43,346 nt of DNA from Blautia sp. (GCA_030841965.1 JAUUSJ010000016.1:1-43346); one strand, 5' to 3'. Positions 33,562 through 43,246 are shown, counted from the first letter of the stretch. The notes: generated from the sequence alone by a model not told the origin. Numbers and translations: made by a program.

Positions 33562-33628
33562 AAAGTTTAAGAAGCGTTTAGAGAGAGGATAAAAGAATAT
33601 AAAAAATACGAAAGCAGGAGGATGAAGG

Positions 33629-35050
33629 ATGAAACGAAGGAAGATACCACGTCAAAAAGAGAAAATAGAATATAAATCTCGTTTAATCGGAATTAGTATG
33701 TTTTTGATTGTTTTAGTCGGAGGAATGTTTTTCGGAATGATTTTACCTCTTAGACCGACCGTATCGATGGAGGAAAAAAGAAATTTAACAAAATTTCCGA
33801 AGTTTACGGTTTCTTCTTTTTTGGATGGCTCTTATTTTTCAGATATCTCATTATGGTATTCCGATACTTATCCGATGAGAGATGGATTGATAGTTGCCGA
33901 TCAGAGAGTAAAATCATTATATGGAATGACGCCAGAGACGAAAATAGTCGGTGGAAATATATCAGGAGATGAGATTCCAACGGTTCAGACAGAGGAAAAA
34001 GAAGAGGAAAATGAAACTACGATAAGTACGACTGCGACAAGTACTGTAGCGGAAGCTGATTCAACTATGGTATCTGACGAGGAAAAGGAAGTAAGAAAGG
34101 TAGAACCGCCAGATTCCAAACAGATAGATCAGGAGTTTCAAAAACAGGTTACAGGGGGATTATATATAAAAAAAGATGCGGCTTATAATATTTATTACTA
34201 TGTACAAAACTCCGCCGATATATATATATCTACCTTAAATCAGGTGGCAAATGAGCTTGCAGGTCAGACGAATGTATATTCTATGCTAATTCCAAATAAT
34301 TCTAGAGTGATATTGTCGCAGGAAGAGCTTGATAAAATGGGAGGTTCAGATGAAGTGCAGGCAATTGAGTACTATTATAGTCGGCTGAATGAAAATGTAA
34401 ATACGGTGGATGCGTATAATATATTAAGAGAACATAATAATGAATATTTATTTTTTAGGACCGACCATCATTGGACACAAATAGGAGCTTATTATGCATA
34501 TCAAAAATTTTGCGAGAAAAAAGGAATAACGGCTCATAGTTTGGATTATTTTGAGAAAAAAGAATATGGAGACTTTTTGGGTTCTTATTATTTTGAGTTA
34601 AAAGGTCAAAGTCCAAATGCTGCTGCAGCTATGAAGGCAAATCCAGACCAAGTTACAGCCTATCTTCCAAAAGGAACCAATCAGATGAAAGTCTGGAGAG
34701 CGGATGGTTCGCAGCATGACTGGGCGTTAATTCAAGATGCAGCGGATTGGAAGATTGGAGCAAAGTATGATTTGTTTCTAGGTGGGGATAATCCATTGAC
34801 GATTATTGAAAATCCGAATATCAGTGATGGTTCCTCCTGCCTGGTTTTGAAAGAATCTTACGGGAATGTCTTTATTCCATTTCTTGTGGACCATTATCAG
34901 ACGGTTTATGCTGTAGATTTTCGATATTCGGATATGAATATTTTAGATTATGTAAAGCAACACAATATACAGGACTTGATTTTATTGAATAATATTTCAA
35001 TTGTAGCGAATACAACGATTATCGATACGATACATAATCTTTTGAGTTAG
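33629..35050 (+). CDS. DHHW-family (AlgJ/AlgX-like) O-acetylation partner, first copy
   Basis: A 473-residue exported protein anchored by an N-terminal helix (about 20-42), with an SGNH-like fold outside. The signature TDHHWTQIGAYYAY places Asp279-His280-His281-Trp282. A low-complexity Glu/Thr/Ser stretch (about 115-160) interrupts the N-terminal part and is absent from the paralogue at 37892. Near the C-terminus, KESYGNVFIPFLVDHY holds the block containing the likely nucleophile Ser. AlgJ/AlgX proteins receive acetyl from the MBOAT partner and pass it to polysaccharide. Confidence 0.85.
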   Translation: MKRRKIPRQKEKIEYKSRLIGISMFLIVLVGGMFFGMILPLRPTVSMEEKRNLTKFPKFTVSSFLDGSYFSDISLWYSDTYPMRDGLIVADQRVKSLYGMTPETKIVGGNISGDEIPTVQTEEKEEENETTISTTATSTVAEADSTMVSDEEKEVRKVEPPDSKQIDQEFQKQVTGGLYIKKDAAYNIYYYVQNSADIYISTLNQVANELAGQTNVYSMLIPNNSRVILSQEELDKMGGSDEVQAIEYYYSRLNENVNTVDAYNILREHNNEYLFFRTDHHWTQIGAYYAYQKFCEKKGITAHSLDYFEKKEYGDFLGSYYFELKGQSPNAAAAMKANPDQVTAYLPKGTNQMKVWRADGSQHDWALIQDAADWKIGAKYDLFLGGDNPLTIIENPNISDGSSCLVLKESYGNVFIPFLVDHYQTVYAVDFRYSDMNILDYVKQHNIQDLILLNNISIVANTTIIDTIHNLLS

Positions 35051-35095
35051 TTTTTGTCGCTGTCTGTTAGAGTAAAACAAGTTTAGGTGAAATAT

Positions 35096-35947
35096 ATGAA
35101 AAGGAATATGAGAAAAGAAGTTTTGATGGAAAAAAAGAAAATGAATCTACAAAACTTATTAGAGAATAAGATAATTTTTTATGGGGTTTTTATCATTTTG
35201 AGCATAGTTTGTATATTTTGGATGAGAGAGCAGCTCGTTGTGCAAAAAAATATAGATGTAGACATAGAAGAGGGATATGATAGGCTGACAAAATTGGACG
35301 GTACTCCTCTTTCCAAGGCACAGCAAAAACTCACTGAAATGCAGGAAAAAATGCAAAATAATATAAAGCCAAATAGCGAATGTCTAAGATGGAAAACCAA
35401 CCCTTTGGAATTATCTGTCTTAAAGAAAAAATTTGAAAATTCTGTCTTTATCGGAGATTCTTTTATAGAGGGAATGAGTGATTATGAAATTTTGTATAGC
35501 GATGAGATTGTATATAAGCGTGGATGTTGCATCTGGCAGGCGGATGAGTTGATAGAGCAGGCAATTGCATTGCAGCCTCGCAATGTCTTTTTCATGTTTG
35601 GAATTAATGATATGGAATATTATGGAAATGATGTGGAGAAATATACACAGGATTATATCACTCAGATTACAAAGATAAAAGAGGCTCTTCCTGATACGAG
35701 AATATGTATTTGTGGGTTAATTCCTGTGCAGCAGTTTGCGATCGATAGAAAACCTGTATTGGGGAATACATCTCTATTTAATGAAGCTTTAGAAAAAATG
35801 TGCGAGGAGCAAGATATTATTTTTGCAGATAGTACAGCGATTATAGAGGGGCGGGATGATTTGTATGAGGAAGATGGACAGCATCCTGGATACGCTTATT
35901 ATGCGTTGTGGTTGACATTTTTAGGAGAGAAATTTGGATTAATATAG
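35096..35947 (+). CDS. Membrane-anchored SGNH/GDSL hydrolase or acetyltransferase
   Basis: A 283-residue protein. The start at 35096 lies five bases after AGGTGA; GTG 35087 and a downstream ATG at 35126 are alternatives. One N-terminal helix (about 20-42) is followed by an SGNH domain: FIGDSF with Ser122, FMFGINDMEYYG near 165-175, and DGQHPGYAYY with the Asp-x-x-His dyad. It may hydrolyse an O-ester or complete the transfer for the MBOAT/DHHW pair. It lies between two such pairs. Confidence 0.82.
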   Translation: MKRNMRKEVLMEKKKMNLQNLLENKIIFYGVFIILSIVCIFWMREQLVVQKNIDVDIEEGYDRLTKLDGTPLSKAQQKLTEMQEKMQNNIKPNSECLRWKTNPLELSVLKKKFENSVFIGDSFIEGMSDYEILYSDEIVYKRGCCIWQADELIEQAIALQPRNVFFMFGINDMEYYGNDVEKYTQDYITQITKIKEALPDTRICICGLIPVQQFAIDRKPVLGNTSLFNEALEKMCEEQDIIFADSTAIIEGRDDLYEEDGQHPGYAYYALWLTFLGEKFGLI

Positions 35948-35960
35948 GGGATAGAAGAAA

Positions 35961-36467
35961 ATGAGAAGAAAAAGAGTACAGCAGAAAAAAAGATTATTGA
36001 AAATAAAGTTGATAAAATATGGTTGCGTCATATTTTTGCTCTGTTTCTTAGTATTTCTTCATAAGAAAGATGAAGTGAGGGACGTTTCTATGGATACGAT
36101 AAAGGAAGAGATGGAGTTTGACAAAGTAGAGGCAACTATGAAAAAAGCGGGGAGAAAAAATCTGAGAAAATATTATAATTTGGATGAGCAAGTATTAGAC
36201 GGTTACATACTTTATATTCCAAATGAGATTATGTCTGTGGAAGAGGTTTTTATCGCCAAAGTGAGAGAAAAAGAGGATATATCTACAGTAAAAGAAGCTG
36301 CCTTGGAGCGTCTCGAAAGCCAGAAAAAAAGTTTTGCCAATTATGGGGTTGAACAGAGTGCTATATTGGAAAAAGCAAAGCTGGAAGTGAAAGGGGATTA
36401 TCTATTTTTTGCTGTATCGAAAAATGCGGCAGATTGGAAGAAACGGTTTGATTCTATCATTGAATGA
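35961..36467 (+). CDS. DUF4358-like membrane-anchored protein
   Basis: A 168-residue protein: basic N-terminus, one membrane helix (about 18-36), then a soluble outside domain with DISTVKEAALERLESQKKSFANYG (in two overlapping parts of the family pattern) and a later GDYLFFAVSKNA. This looks like DUF4358, a small family often found beside MBOAT/alginate-type genes in Clostridia. Function unknown. It lies 13 bases after the SGNH gene and 24 before the second MBOAT. Confidence 0.65.
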   Translation: MRRKRVQQKKRLLKIKLIKYGCVIFLLCFLVFLHKKDEVRDVSMDTIKEEMEFDKVEATMKKAGRKNLRKYYNLDEQVLDGYILYIPNEIMSVEEVFIAKVREKEDISTVKEAALERLESQKKSFANYGVEQSAILEKAKLEVKGDYLFFAVSKNAADWKKRFDSIIE

Positions 36468-36491
36468 GGAAGATAAAGAGGAAAATGAAAA

Positions 36492-37877
36492 ATGGTTTTT
36501 AGCAGTATATATTTTTTGTTTAGTTTTTTGCCTATTACAATTATTATTTATTATCTTGTGCCACAGAGAAAGAAAAATTTGGTTTTATTAATTGCAAGCT
36601 GTCTATTTTATGCGTGGGGAGAGCCCGTCTATATTATTTTAATGTTATTTTCTGTCGTATTTAATTATTATGTCGGATTGGACATAGAGGCGGAGCGAGA
36701 AAATAGGATAAAATGTAGATTTGACTTTGTTTTTGCGGTCATAGTAGATTTATTTGTATTATTTTATTTTAAATATGCGGGGTTTGTATGTTCTATTTTT
36801 CACCTTCCATATGAAGAACTTGCACTTCCGATTGGAATTTCTTTTTATACATTTCAGACATTATCCTATGTGATAGATGTATATTTGGGAAAAGTAAAAG
36901 CACAGCGAAGATTTATAGATTTTGCTGTATATGTCACAATGTTCCCACAGTTGATTGCAGGACCGATTGTAAAATACATAGACATAGAAAAACAACTGAA
37001 AATGAGAAAGTTTATGAGAAAGCAATTAAGGGGACAGCTAGGAATTGGAGCTGAGATTTTTATAAAAGGTCTCTCTAAAAAAGTATTATTGGCCAATAAT
37101 ATAGGGAATCTTGCGACAACGATACAGCAGATGGAGACGTATTCTAGAAGTGTGACAACTGCGTGGATTGGAGCGATCGCCTATACTCTCCAAATTTATT
37201 TTGATTTTAGCGGATACTCCGATATGGCGATTGGACTTGGGAAAATATTTGGATTTGAGTTTTTGAAAAACTTTGACTATCCTTATTTATCGAAATCTGT
37301 GACAGAATTTTGGAGGAGATGGCATATTTCACTTGGAACATGGTTTCGAGAATATGTATATATACCACTCGGAGGAAATCGAGTTTCGGCGTTTAGACAT
37401 ATTAGAAATATTTTGATTGTCTGGTTTTTGACGGGACTTTGGCATGGAGCAAGTTGGAATTTTATTATATGGGGGCTTTATTATGGAATTCTTCTCCTAA
37501 TTGAGAAATATTTTTTGTCGGGTTATCTAGAAAAAATGCCGTCTTTTATACAGCGTATTTATACGATGATTTTGGTAATTCTTGGATGGGTATTATTTAT
37601 GAGCAACTCCTTTGGGGAAGCCTGGCTTTATCTAAAGAGTATGTTTGGGTCTTCTAGAATTTTGGTAGATACAACGGCCGGATATTTTTTGAGATGTAAT
37701 TTTTGGCTCTTTCTTATATGCATTGTCTGTTGTGGAAAATATCCAATCAGATGTTTTAGAAAATTGCTCAGAGAATATCCACATATAGCGATATTACTTA
37801 ATTTGATATTATTTATCTTGTCGGTTGCCTTTTTAGTATATGATACCTATAATCCATTTTTGTATTTTAGATTTTGA
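36492..37877 (+). CDS. MBOAT O-acyltransferase (AlgI/DltB-like), second copy
   Basis: A 461-residue polytopic paralogue of the gene at 32125. It opens MVFSSIYFLF and shares PIGISFYTFQTLSYVIDVYLG, EFWRRWHISLGTWFREYVYIPLGGNR, and TGLWHGASWN with His318. Strong matching through the core but different C-terminal segments imply duplication followed by divergence, or separate recruitment. Its DHHW partner follows directly and overlaps at the nucleotide level of the intergenic boundary. Confidence 0.92.
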   Translation: MVFSSIYFLFSFLPITIIIYYLVPQRKKNLVLLIASCLFYAWGEPVYIILMLFSVVFNYYVGLDIEAERENRIKCRFDFVFAVIVDLFVLFYFKYAGFVCSIFHLPYEELALPIGISFYTFQTLSYVIDVYLGKVKAQRRFIDFAVYVTMFPQLIAGPIVKYIDIEKQLKMRKFMRKQLRGQLGIGAEIFIKGLSKKVLLANNIGNLATTIQQMETYSRSVTTAWIGAIAYTLQIYFDFSGYSDMAIGLGKIFGFEFLKNFDYPYLSKSVTEFWRRWHISLGTWFREYVYIPLGGNRVSAFRHIRNILIVWFLTGLWHGASWNFIIWGLYYGILLLIEKYFLSGYLEKMPSFIQRIYTMILVILGWVLFMSNSFGEAWLYLKSMFGSSRILVDTTAGYFLRCNFWLFLICIVCCGKYPIRCFRKLLREYPHIAILLNLILFILSVAFLVYDTYNPFLYFRF

Positions 37878-37891
37878 TGAGGAGAAAGAAA

Positions 37892-39043
37892 ATGGAAGAC
37901 AGAGAAAAGAAAAAACAAAAAATATTTATTTTGGAGATGGGAATTATCTTTTTAGCAGTTTTAATTTTATTTCTTTTGATTGGATTTTTAAAGAGAGATA
38001 CTGTTTTTTCAGAGGAAGAAAACCGGATGTTGACAACAAGACCGCAAATATCGGTTGATGGAGTATTATCTGGTGAGTTTGAGTCGGAGTTTGAACAGTA
38101 TAAAAACGACCAGTTTCCGTTTCGGAATCTTTTTGTAAAATTAAAATCCATTGTATCTATCGCAATGGGAGATAGGGAAGCAAATGGAGTGATTCGCGGA
38201 GAAGATGGATATCTGATGGAGAGGTTCTCACCTTATAGCGAGGAAAATCATCAAAAAAAATTAGAGGTGATGAAAAAGTTTATGGAAAAAAACTCGAATA
38301 TACAACAGTATTTTTTGATGGTTCCAACTTCGATCAATATTTTAGAAGATAAGGTGCCAAGAGGAATTTCATTAAAGAGTCAAGATAAGAGAATGGATGA
38401 GTTTTTTTCATATTTTGAGGAGCAGGGAGGACGGACTATCGATGTGAGAGAGGTATTCCGAAAAAATAAAGATAAGGAGCTTTATTATCACACAGACCAT
38501 CACTGGACAACAGAAGGGGCATATATTGCATATAAGGAGGCAAAGAAGTCGTTAAACTTGAAAAAAGATGTGGAGTATACAAAATTAGCTGTATATGATA
38601 ATTTTCAGGGCTCTCTTACTTATACGAGTGGATTTTATATGAATCATAGGGATGTGATTGATATTTATTTTCCTAAAAAGAACTCTGTCTATTCTGTAGT
38701 CAATTATGTAGAAGAAAAGAAGAAAACAGCGAGCCTATATAATCATGAAAAGTTGAGTACAAAGGAGAGCTATGAAGTATTTTTAGATGGGAATCATAGT
38801 CTTATTAAAATTCAATCGACAGTTGAGAATGAGGCGGTCCTATTAGTATTTAAGGATTCCTATGCGAATTGTTTTATTCCATTTTTGACGCAACATTATT
38901 CCGAAATCTTGGTTGTGGACCCAAGATATTATTATGGAGATATTCAGGAGTTAATTAAGACAGAGGAAGTTAATAAGATTTTATATTTATATAATGCGAA
39001 TACGTTCTTTACAGATACAACCTTGACGAATATCTTAGAATAA
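37892..39043 (+). CDS. DHHW-family O-acetylation partner, second copy
   Basis: A 383-residue anchored protein (helix at about 8-30). The start at 37892 has AGGAG seven bases upstream (37880-37884); TTG 37874 and ATG 37877 are in frame but have no ribosome site. The signature YHTDHHWTTEGAY places Asp202-His203-His204-Trp205; the C-terminal block is VFKDSYANCFIPFL. It lacks the long acidic low-complexity insert of its paralogue. It should work with the MBOAT immediately upstream. Confidence 0.85.
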   Translation: MEDREKKKQKIFILEMGIIFLAVLILFLLIGFLKRDTVFSEEENRMLTTRPQISVDGVLSGEFESEFEQYKNDQFPFRNLFVKLKSIVSIAMGDREANGVIRGEDGYLMERFSPYSEENHQKKLEVMKKFMEKNSNIQQYFLMVPTSINILEDKVPRGISLKSQDKRMDEFFSYFEEQGGRTIDVREVFRKNKDKELYYHTDHHWTTEGAYIAYKEAKKSLNLKKDVEYTKLAVYDNFQGSLTYTSGFYMNHRDVIDIYFPKKNSVYSVVNYVEEKKKTASLYNHEKLSTKESYEVFLDGNHSLIKIQSTVENEAVLLVFKDSYANCFIPFLTQHYSEILVVDPRYYYGDIQELIKTEEVNKILYLYNANTFFTDTTLTNILE

Positions 39044-39096
39044 AAATTGGTAGATAAAGAGCATTTCTAGAAAAATAAGGAGGGGGTTGCGAAAGA

Positions 39097-40557
39097 ATGA
39101 AGAAAGATAAGCGAAAAATTAGGTTTGGAAGTCTATTTCTTATATTTTCTTTTGTCTTTTTTATGATTTTTTCATGTGAAGTGCAGGCCGATACTTTGTC
39201 TGTGAAAAATATAGAGACAATTTCGGGTGGAAAGTTTGTAAAAAAGAGCAATGGGGAATGGGTATATCAGAAGAAGAATGGAAGTTTGGTGAAAAATAGG
39301 ATTGTCAATATTAGTGGGCGAACTTATTATTTTTCTGAGAAAGGATATCGGCAATCTGGCTGGCAGGAGCTTGGGGGAGAATATTACTATTTTGGCAAGA
39401 AGTCAGAGGGGTATATGTATAAAAAGAAGTGGGTTATTGTAGATAATACGCATCGATATTATTTAAAAACCAATGGTGTAAGAGCGAGAGGTTGGTTGTC
39501 AACAAGTACGGGGAAGAAATACTATTTTGGGAAAGATGGAGTGCGGTATTATGGATGGCATACAATTGGGGGAGTCAGATATTATTTTGGAAAAGCTTCC
39601 GAGGGAAATATGTATACTAGTACGTGGATTATTTCGAATGGACATAGGTATTATGTGAAAAAAGACGGTTCTATGAAGATTGGATGGCTCACAAAAAGTG
39701 GAAATCGATATTATTTTGACGGGGAAGGGCGAGCTGTCACAGGAAAAAGAAAGATTGGCGGGCAGGATTATTATTTTGACAGTAGTGGAAAATTATTATA
39801 TCAAGGACCAAAGCTTACGATATATTCAGATTGTGCCATTTTGGTAGAGGCGAGCACGGGAAAAATTATTTATAGTAAAAATGAAAATAAGGCTCATGCC
39901 AATGCGAGTACAACGAAGATAATGACTTGTATTTTGGCGCTAGAAAAGGAAAGCCTAAGTGATAAGATAGTGGCGTCGGCAAATGTGACAAAGATTCCGT
40001 CTAGTGCGACGAAACTTGGAATGAGAAAGGGAGATGTATTTAAAAAGAAAGATTTGCTTTATTCGTTGATGTTGCCTTCTCATAATGATACGGCGATTGC
40101 TCTTGCCGAGTATGTGAGTGGCTCCACGACAAAGTTTGCAAAAAAAATGAACGAAAAAGCGAGAACGATTGGATGTACGAATACGAATTTTGTCACTCCA
40201 AATGGGTTGGATAATGGAGTGAATCATTATAGCACAGCGCTTGATTTGTCGAAAATGGCACGGTATGCGCTCAAAAATTCTACTTTTAAGCAGATTATTG
40301 CGACGACTTCCTATCGTTTTAAGAGTGGAAAGGGTTATTCTTATAAGGTTTATACGACAAATGAGCTTTTAGGTAAGACTAAGGGAGTAATTGGAATGAA
40401 GACAGGATATACAAAAAAAGCGGGAAACTGTTTTGTGGGAGCTGTGAAGGCAAAAAATGGGAAGACGTATATATCGGTAACTCTCGGGGCAACGACGGAG
40501 TCAAAGCGATGGACGGATGCGAGGACTCTTCTTCAGTATGCCTATAATTTAAAATAA
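39097..40557 (+). CDS. Wall-bound D-alanyl-D-alanine carboxypeptidase (S11)
   Basis: A 486-residue exported enzyme. The signal peptide (1-about 32) precedes choline-binding-like repeats (about 45-235; e.g. RYYFGKASEGNMY, GWLTKSGNRYYFDGEG). The C-terminal peptidase S11 domain (about 240-486) has all three active-site motifs: STTK (Ser271, Lys274), SHN (328-330) and KTG (435-437). It trims the terminal D-Ala of peptidoglycan side chains. The PBP5-type C-terminal domain and membrane anchor are absent, the repeats presumably replacing them. The start follows AAGGAGGGGG. Confidence 0.92.
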   Translation: MKKDKRKIRFGSLFLIFSFVFFMIFSCEVQADTLSVKNIETISGGKFVKKSNGEWVYQKKNGSLVKNRIVNISGRTYYFSEKGYRQSGWQELGGEYYYFGKKSEGYMYKKKWVIVDNTHRYYLKTNGVRARGWLSTSTGKKYYFGKDGVRYYGWHTIGGVRYYFGKASEGNMYTSTWIISNGHRYYVKKDGSMKIGWLTKSGNRYYFDGEGRAVTGKRKIGGQDYYFDSSGKLLYQGPKLTIYSDCAILVEASTGKIIYSKNENKAHANASTTKIMTCILALEKESLSDKIVASANVTKIPSSATKLGMRKGDVFKKKDLLYSLMLPSHNDTAIALAEYVSGSTTKFAKKMNEKARTIGCTNTNFVTPNGLDNGVNHYSTALDLSKMARYALKNSTFKQIIATTSYRFKSGKGYSYKVYTTNELLGKTKGVIGMKTGYTKKAGNCFVGAVKAKNGKTYISVTLGATTESKRWTDARTLLQYAYNLK

Positions 40558-40560
40558 ATG

Positions 40561-40577
40561 GATACCAGGGTCAAAAG
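40561..40577. repeat. Second copy of the GATACC repeat left end
   Basis: GATACCAGGGTCAAAAG is identical to 4495-4511. The rest of the element is absent, so this is a truncated copy. It begins three bases after the carboxypeptidase stop, at the right-hand edge of the surface-gene block. Confidence 0.7.
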
Positions 40578-40598
40578 AAAAATTTATGTTAAAAAATC

Positions 40599-40627
40599 TT
40601 GTAATTCTATTCGGGTTATGATATTCT
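40599..40627 (+). promoter_or_regulatory. Promoter of secG (and perhaps rnr)
   Basis: TTGTAA (40599-40604), a 17-base spacer and TATTCT (40622-40627), about 80 bases before secG. Confidence 0.5.
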
Positions 40628-40706
40628 ATAAAAAGCTGAGTGAGAAAGAAGATTCTGTCGATAGACAGAGGATGAGATAGAGATAGGAAAAGAGGGAGGT
40701 GTCATA

Positions 40707-40937
40707 ATGAAGACAGCACTTACAATTGTATTTATTATTTTATGCGTTGCACTCGTTGTGATGATATTGATGCAAGAGGGAAAACAGGCAGGATTTGGCG
40801 CTAGTCTGCTATCAGGTAGCAGTGACGGATATTGGACGAAGATTAAGTCCCGCTCGAAAGAGGGAAAGCTCGTCCGCTATACGACGATTGGAATTATTTT
40901 ATATTTCGTTTTAGCGGTTGTCCTATGCTTGATTTAA
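40707..40937 (+). CDS. secG: Preprotein translocase subunit SecG
   Basis: A 76-residue protein with two membrane helices (about 4-22 and 56-75) joined by a loop containing MQEGKQAGFGASLLSGSSD, the family hallmark. It associates with SecYE and assists export. AGGGAGGTG precedes the start. It sits upstream of rnr, the common Firmicute order. Confidence 0.93.
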   Translation: MKTALTIVFIILCVALVVMILMQEGKQAGFGASLLSGSSDGYWTKIKSRSKEGKLVRYTTIGIILYFVLAVVLCLI

Positions 40938-40987
40938 TTTTGTAGAATGGTCTATGAAAAAGACATGTCCGCTTTAGGAGATACAAA

Positions 40988-41026
40988 AGAAGAGCTATTG
41001 CATCGAATGCAGTGGTTCTTTTTTTT
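40988..41026 (+). terminator. Terminator after secG
   Basis: Arms 40988-41003 and 41007-41022 pair over 16 positions (several G-U) around CGA, with a run of T at 41019-41026. It ends about 110 bases before rnr. No confident separate rnr promoter is visible. Confidence 0.7.
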
Positions 41027-41134
41027 CGCTGTTTTATAAGAAAGCCAAAAGAATATACGATGCGGTATGCTCTTTAAGCGAGGAAATGGCAAAACCGTTC
41101 TACAAGGAATATGAATACGCAGAAAGGAAAATAG

Positions 41135-43246
41135 ATGGATAGAAAACAGATTGTTTTAAATTTAATATATGATGATTTATATAAACCGATGAAGGAAAAA
41201 GAGCTTGCGTTTTTTTTAGGAGCGCAGGGTGAGCAAAGAGAAGAGTTGAAGAGAATTTTAGAAGAGTTAATCGAAGAGGGGAAGATTATAAGAACAAAGA
41301 GAGGGCTTCTAAAGCCTGTGAAAGACCAGTATATCACGGGAAACTTCCAAGGGACAAGAAGAGGTTTTGGCTTTGTCACGCCGGAGGATGGCAGTGATGA
41401 GATTTTTATTCCTGCGGCTGACACAAAGGACGCATTTCATAAGGATAGAGTTCTCGTGAAAATCACAAAGCTTCCCTCTCGATATGGTAACCAAAAGAGA
41501 GAGGGAGAAATTATCCGCGTATTAGAAAGAGGAATGAAAAAGATCGTCGGTGTCTTTCAAAGACAGAAAAATTTTGGCTTTGTTGTGCCGGATGAGGGAA
41601 AGTTTTACGCAGATATTTTTATTCCAAAAAGCAATGCAAAGGGAGTTCCAAATGGATATAAGGTTGTCGTGGAGGTCATAGATTACGGGGATGGATTTCG
41701 AGAAAGTCCGACTGGAAATATTTTAGAAGTGCTCGGGGATTTAAATGATCCGAGAAGTGATTTTGGCTCTATCGTAAATCAGTATGAGCTACGACAGGAG
41801 TTTTCCGATGAGATTTACCGGGAAGTTGGGAAAATTGATAAAGAAGTCCCGGCATTTGAGAAGGAGAATCGCTCCGATTTTACGGATATCTTGACGATTA
41901 CAATTGACGGGGAGGACGCAAAGGATTTGGACGATGCGATTTCCCTAAAAAGGACGGATTATGGATGGCGATTAGGAGTGCATATCGCAGATGTAAGTCA
42001 TTATGTGAGAGAGAACTCTGCACTTGATAAGGAGGCGATTGAGAGGGGGACGAGTGTCTATCTTATTAACCGAGTTATCCCGATGTTGCCGAAGGAGCTC
42101 TCCAACGGAATCTGTTCTCTAAATGAGGGAGTAGATAGGCTGACACTTAGCTGCATGATGGATGTGGACAAGAATGGTCGTGTGATGGAACATGAGATTG
42201 TGGAGTCTGTCATTTGTTCCAACAGAAGAATGACCTATACTTCTGTTCAAAAGATTTTGGACGGGGATGAGGAGGAGAGAAAAAAGTACAGTGAGCTTGT
42301 CGAGATGTTAGAGGAGATGAGGGATTTGTCTTTTGTTCTTCGTCAAAAGAGGAGAGAGAAGGGGTCTATTGATTTTGATTTTCCAGAGTCGAAGATTATA
42401 TTGGACGAGCAGGATGCGCCAATCGAAATCAAGGAGTATGAGAGAAATGATGCGACAAGGTTGATTGAGGATTTTATGTTGCTCGCAAATGAGACGGTGG
42501 CGGAAGATTATTATTGGCAGGGAATTCCATTCGTATACCGTATTCATGAAACTCCAGATAAAGATAGGATGGAGAAGTTTTCTGTTTTAATTCAGAATTT
42601 TGGATATTATATTAAAATAGGGCGAGAGAAGATGCATCCAAAGGAGATTCAAAAATTACTTGCTAAAATTGAGGGAACACCAGAGGAAGCTTTGATTAGC
42701 CGATTAGCGCTTCGCTCAATGAAGCAGGCGAGGTATACGACGCAAAACAGCGGTCATTTTGGGTTGTCCATGCAGTATTACTGTCATTTTACGTCTCCGA
42801 TTCGCCGATATCCAGATTTGCAGATTCATCGTATTATAAAGGAGAATTTAAAATATGGAATCGAGGGGAAGAGAAGAGAGCATTATGAGGGAATTTTAGA
42901 TAAGATAGCCCTGCAATCCTCGAAAAGGGAGAGAGTTGCGGAACAGGCAGAGAGAGATTTGAGGAAGCTTAAGAAGATTGAGTATGTGCAGGAGCATTTA
43001 AAGGAACGCTATGAGGGGGTAATTTCTGGAATGACAGAACATGCCATCTATGTGGAGCTTCCAAATACAATCGAGGGGATGATACCTCTAGAGTTTATGG
43101 CAGATTATTTTGAGTATGATGAGAGGAATTGTTGTATGGAGGGAGAATTTACAGGGAAGGTGTATCGACTTGGACAGAAGGTGGAAGTGGAATTATCCTC
43201 AGCGAGCAAACAAGACCGTACCATATATTTTTTGATGATTTCATAG
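41135..43246 (+). CDS. rnr: Ribonuclease R (RNase II family exoribonuclease)
   Basis: A 703-residue 3'-5' exoribonuclease that degrades structured RNA. A helix-turn-helix-like N-terminus (1-about 65) is followed by two cold-shock domains (GTRRGFGFVTPEDG near 75; KNFGFVVPDEGKFYADIFIP near 148), the RNB domain with metal-binding DGEDAKDLDDAISL near 257-270, and a C-terminal S1 domain (YEGVISGMTEHAIYVEL). In Firmicutes rnr is commonly followed by smpB, both serving trans-translation; the window ends before that gene could be confirmed. The S1 domain ends shortly before the stop, with no long basic tail. Confidence 0.95.
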   Translation: MDRKQIVLNLIYDDLYKPMKEKELAFFLGAQGEQREELKRILEELIEEGKIIRTKRGLLKPVKDQYITGNFQGTRRGFGFVTPEDGSDEIFIPAADTKDAFHKDRVLVKITKLPSRYGNQKREGEIIRVLERGMKKIVGVFQRQKNFGFVVPDEGKFYADIFIPKSNAKGVPNGYKVVVEVIDYGDGFRESPTGNILEVLGDLNDPRSDFGSIVNQYELRQEFSDEIYREVGKIDKEVPAFEKENRSDFTDILTITIDGEDAKDLDDAISLKRTDYGWRLGVHIADVSHYVRENSALDKEAIERGTSVYLINRVIPMLPKELSNGICSLNEGVDRLTLSCMMDVDKNGRVMEHEIVESVICSNRRMTYTSVQKILDGDEEERKKYSELVEMLEEMRDLSFVLRQKRREKGSIDFDFPESKIILDEQDAPIEIKEYERNDATRLIEDFMLLANETVAEDYYWQGIPFVYRIHETPDKDRMEKFSVLIQNFGYYIKIGREKMHPKEIQKLLAKIEGTPEEALISRLALRSMKQARYTTQNSGHFGLSMQYYCHFTSPIRRYPDLQIHRIIKENLKYGIEGKRREHYEGILDKIALQSSKRERVAEQAERDLRKLKKIEYVQEHLKERYEGVISGMTEHAIYVELPNTIEGMIPLEFMADYFEYDERNCCMEGEFTGKVYRLGQKVEVELSSASKQDRTIYFLMIS

